From positions 19,826 through 83,825 of the forward strand of contig CAMBDY010000008.1 in the NCBI GenBank assembly GCA_945865525.1: DNA of 64,000 bases. Reading direction: 5' to 3'. Origin of the DNA: Nitrospira lenta. GTDB lineage: Bacteria > Nitrospirota > Nitrospiria > Nitrospirales > Nitrospiraceae. This document shows, one piece after another, positions 62,665-64,000 of this stretch. The notes under the pieces were generated by a model. The model did no database searches and was not told where the DNA came from. It saw nothing but the letters and a program-made list of their open reading frames with translations. Positions within the stretch are counted from its first letter, which is position 1. Every line of letters begins with the position of its first letter. The translations under genes were made by a program, and so were the position numbers.

Positions 62665-63477
62665 CTATGTTCGTCCAACATACCGCCCAAGTGTCGCGAC
62701 GAAGGGAAACCGCAGCATCATGAACAGGTTCAAACAGACTGGAGGGCCGAGGTGCTCGAGGCCGATCTCCATTCCCAATTGCCCTAAAGCCGGTTCCGCG
62801 CAATAGGTTCCGAAAATCCGGTCCCACCAGGGCACATTAAATCCATAATTGCTGCGGGTCTCGCGCGGGTCCACCGAATGATGAATGCGATGCATATCCG
62901 GCGTCACGATGAACCACCGGAGAACCGGTTCGATGCTCAAGGGTATCCTCACATTGCTGTGGTTAAACAGAGACGTGCCATTCAACAGAATCTCAAAGGC
63001 CACCACCGCCAAGGGAGCGACCCCTAGAGCTAGCACTGCCGCGCTCTTTACCAGCAGCGAGATAATCATCTCGACTGGATGAAACCGCACTCCGCTGGAC
63101 ACATCCAAGTCCAGGTCGGAATGATGCATCATGTGAAACCGCCAGAGCCATGGGACCCGATGAAACGCCTGATGCTGGACATAGATCACCAGATCAAGCA
63201 GCAGTACCGCCAGACCCAGCTCAAGCCAAGTCGGCCAATCGACCCAATTCAACAGGCCCCAGCCCCACTCCTGCCCTATCACTGCCGCCGCCGCGAGACC
63301 TCCCGCAAACAACAGCCGAGCGATCATCGTATTTAACCCCACGATCGTGAGATTCCCACCCCACCGACAGAGCTTCGATGCCGTCAGCTTCCGGCGAGGT
63401 GCCAGCAGTTCCCACATCGCCATGATGCCCAGTACGGAGAGATAGGACCCCACTCGAACCAGATCTTGAGACACCAT
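62665..63477 (-). CDS. Sterol desaturase / fatty acid hydroxylase family protein
   Basis: 270 residues from the ATG at 63477, which has ggaggagc upstream. Four or five membrane helices and the family His clusters: HQAFHRVPWLWRFHMMHHSD (about residues 105-124), FNHSN (about 176), and MHRIHHS (about 200). It probably adds a hydroxyl or double bond to a lipid, fitting the squalene synthase and desaturase elsewhere. It is convergent with the Aas-like gene; the gap 62457-62664 has only unsupported short frames. Confidence 0.88.
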   Translation of the reverse strand: MVSQDLVRVGSYLSVLGIMAMWELLAPRRKLTASKLCRWGGNLTIVGLNTMIARLLFAGGLAAAAVIGQEWGWGLLNWVDWPTWLELGLAVLLLDLVIYVQHQAFHRVPWLWRFHMMHHSDLDLDVSSGVRFHPVEMIISLLVKSAAVLALGVAPLAVVAFEILLNGTSLFNHSNVRIPLSIEPVLRWFIVTPDMHRIHHSVDPRETRSNYGFNVPWWDRIFGTYCAEPALGQLGMEIGLEHLGPPVCLNLFMMLRFPFVATLGRYVGRT

Positions 63478-63722
63478 GCCGCTCCTCCCCGCCAACAACG
63501 ATGACCTTGCACTTCATTTGAGACAGGACCGATCAAATGGATTCATGCGATAGAGATAACCACGTCAGTAGCTCCGAAACCCTTGTCAGATATGGGCTCT
63601 TGTCTACTTTTAAAGGAGTCCCTGCAAATAGGGCAACCCCGTGTTGAGGGGTAACTCAGAAGTGGCCCCGTTTGTTTGGACAGAATTTCTTGTTTCATAA
63701 GTGAAGTCTTGCCGGTTATTGC

Positions 63723-63884
63723 CTAGGCCGCGTTTTGCAGCTTGGGCAAGTTTTCGTAGTAGAACTCATCTGGGGGGTTCCGGTCAAGCGATGAGTGCGG
63801 TCTGCGTTGGTTGTAAAAGGCCAGATAGCGTACCAATCCGTGCTTGGCAGCAGAGTTATAGTCGAAAGTGGTGTACGGGCAGAT
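63723..63884 (-). pseudogene. 3' remnant of an IS3-family transposase (OrfB)
   Basis: The frame of 53 codons ending TAG at 63723-63725 reads GLVRYLAFYNQRRPHSSLDR and closes with PDEFYYENLPKLQNAA, the end of the DDE integrase core of IS3-type transposases. An in-frame TGA at 63885 cuts it upstream and the rest of the transposase is absent. An IS-end-like sequence, agtggccccgtttgtttgga, lies beyond the stop at 63661-63680, as expected for the element's terminal repeat. Confidence 0.75.
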
Positions 63885-63968
63885 TCAGCATGATGAGTTA
63901 AGGTGGTGGATATTTCTGTAGAGAATCTGATTGTCATCGTCAGAAACGAAACGAGGAAACCATCCACC

Positions 63969-64000
63969 ATGAGCAAGAATAAACCAAAACAGGCAGCCAG
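63969..64000 (+). CDS. Start of a gene that leaves the window
   Basis: An ATG with gagg upstream opens MSKNKPKQAA and runs off the end. Its position beside an IS remnant and the basic start suggest a transposase or IS-encoded protein, but only ten codons are visible, so no call is possible. Confidence 0.3.
   Translation, partial: MSKNKPKQAA

Noticed and set aside
62359..62806. Short frames on both strands after the Aas-like gene
   Set aside because: They overlap confident genes, lack ribosome sites and show no family pattern.

Overview
The window is bacterial chromosomal DNA, GC-rich and gene-dense, with genes on both strands. The gene set is what I would expect of a Nitrospira-like nitrite oxidiser or a close relative (phylum Nitrospirota): a two-gene pyruvate carboxylase, a eukaryote-type squalene synthase, NtrY/NtrX and a second NtrB/NtrC-like pair, HEAT-repeat proteins, single-domain ferredoxins, a cbb3-subunit-I-like membrane protein and a cupredoxin. 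The taxon is inferred from gene content and style; no rRNA is present to prove it. Three isolated tRNA genes (Arg-CCT, Pro-CGG, Ala-CGC) lie in the first half.

Layout. 1-3.7 kb: two HEAT-repeat proteins around a coiled-coil membrane protein, and small basic and secreted proteins. 3.9-8.6 kb: a Gld-like ABC export operon (ATPase, permease, GldG-like subunit, DUF4340 protein). 8.8-9.5 kb: tRNA-Arg, a 5'-truncated Lrp/AsnC ligand-binding fragment, a lipoprotein. 9.6-12.2 kb: sigma-54 response regulator and its kinase. 12.4-16.6 kb: lipoprotein cytochrome c with a 51-residue membrane partner, queC, a DksA-type zinc finger protein, apt, tRNA-Pro, ald. 16.8-18.3 kb: four-gene cluster with a [2Fe-2S] and a [4Fe-4S] ferredoxin. 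18.4-23.4 kb: squalene synthase, cupredoxin, htpX, yqeY and a chimeric ORF that ends inside tRNA-Ala.

23.5-29.6 kb is the clearest mobile element. It is about 6.1 kb, sits at the 5' end of tRNA-Ala and is bounded by a 17-bp direct repeat. It carries a tyrosine recombinase, a serine resolvase, a very AT-rich cargo (broken NeuB/PseI-type synthase, sugar formyltransferase, YdcF-like protein), three tightly overlapping small genes including a ribbon-helix-helix regulator, an HUH-type Rep-like protein, and G-rich direct repeats upstream of rep. It reads as an integrated small replicon that picked up surface-sugar genes, and it has cut the tRNA off from its original upstream DNA.

29.7-41.4 kb returns to housekeeping: purN-purM, ntrY and ntrX with two tiny genes between them, a DUF1844 protein, mazG, and a haem operon hemE-X-hemG in which X is an 87-residue ferrochelatase-like stub. 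41.7-53.8 kb: fatty-acid desaturase, EamA transporter, small proteins, PstS-like protein, IPT/TIG protein, pyruvate carboxylase pair, thiD, cbb3-like membrane protein, hydrolase. 53.9-63.5 kb: FGE-like protein, methyltransferases (one is prmA), MOSC protein, a membrane-anchored MutS-like ATPase, a three-domain MFS/acyltransferase/acyl-ligase whose acyltransferase motif lacks the catalytic His, and a sterol-desaturase-family protein. The last 350 bases hold an IS3-family remnant and the start of another gene.

All calls come from reading the sequence. Family names rest on motifs and remembered family patterns, not on database searches.
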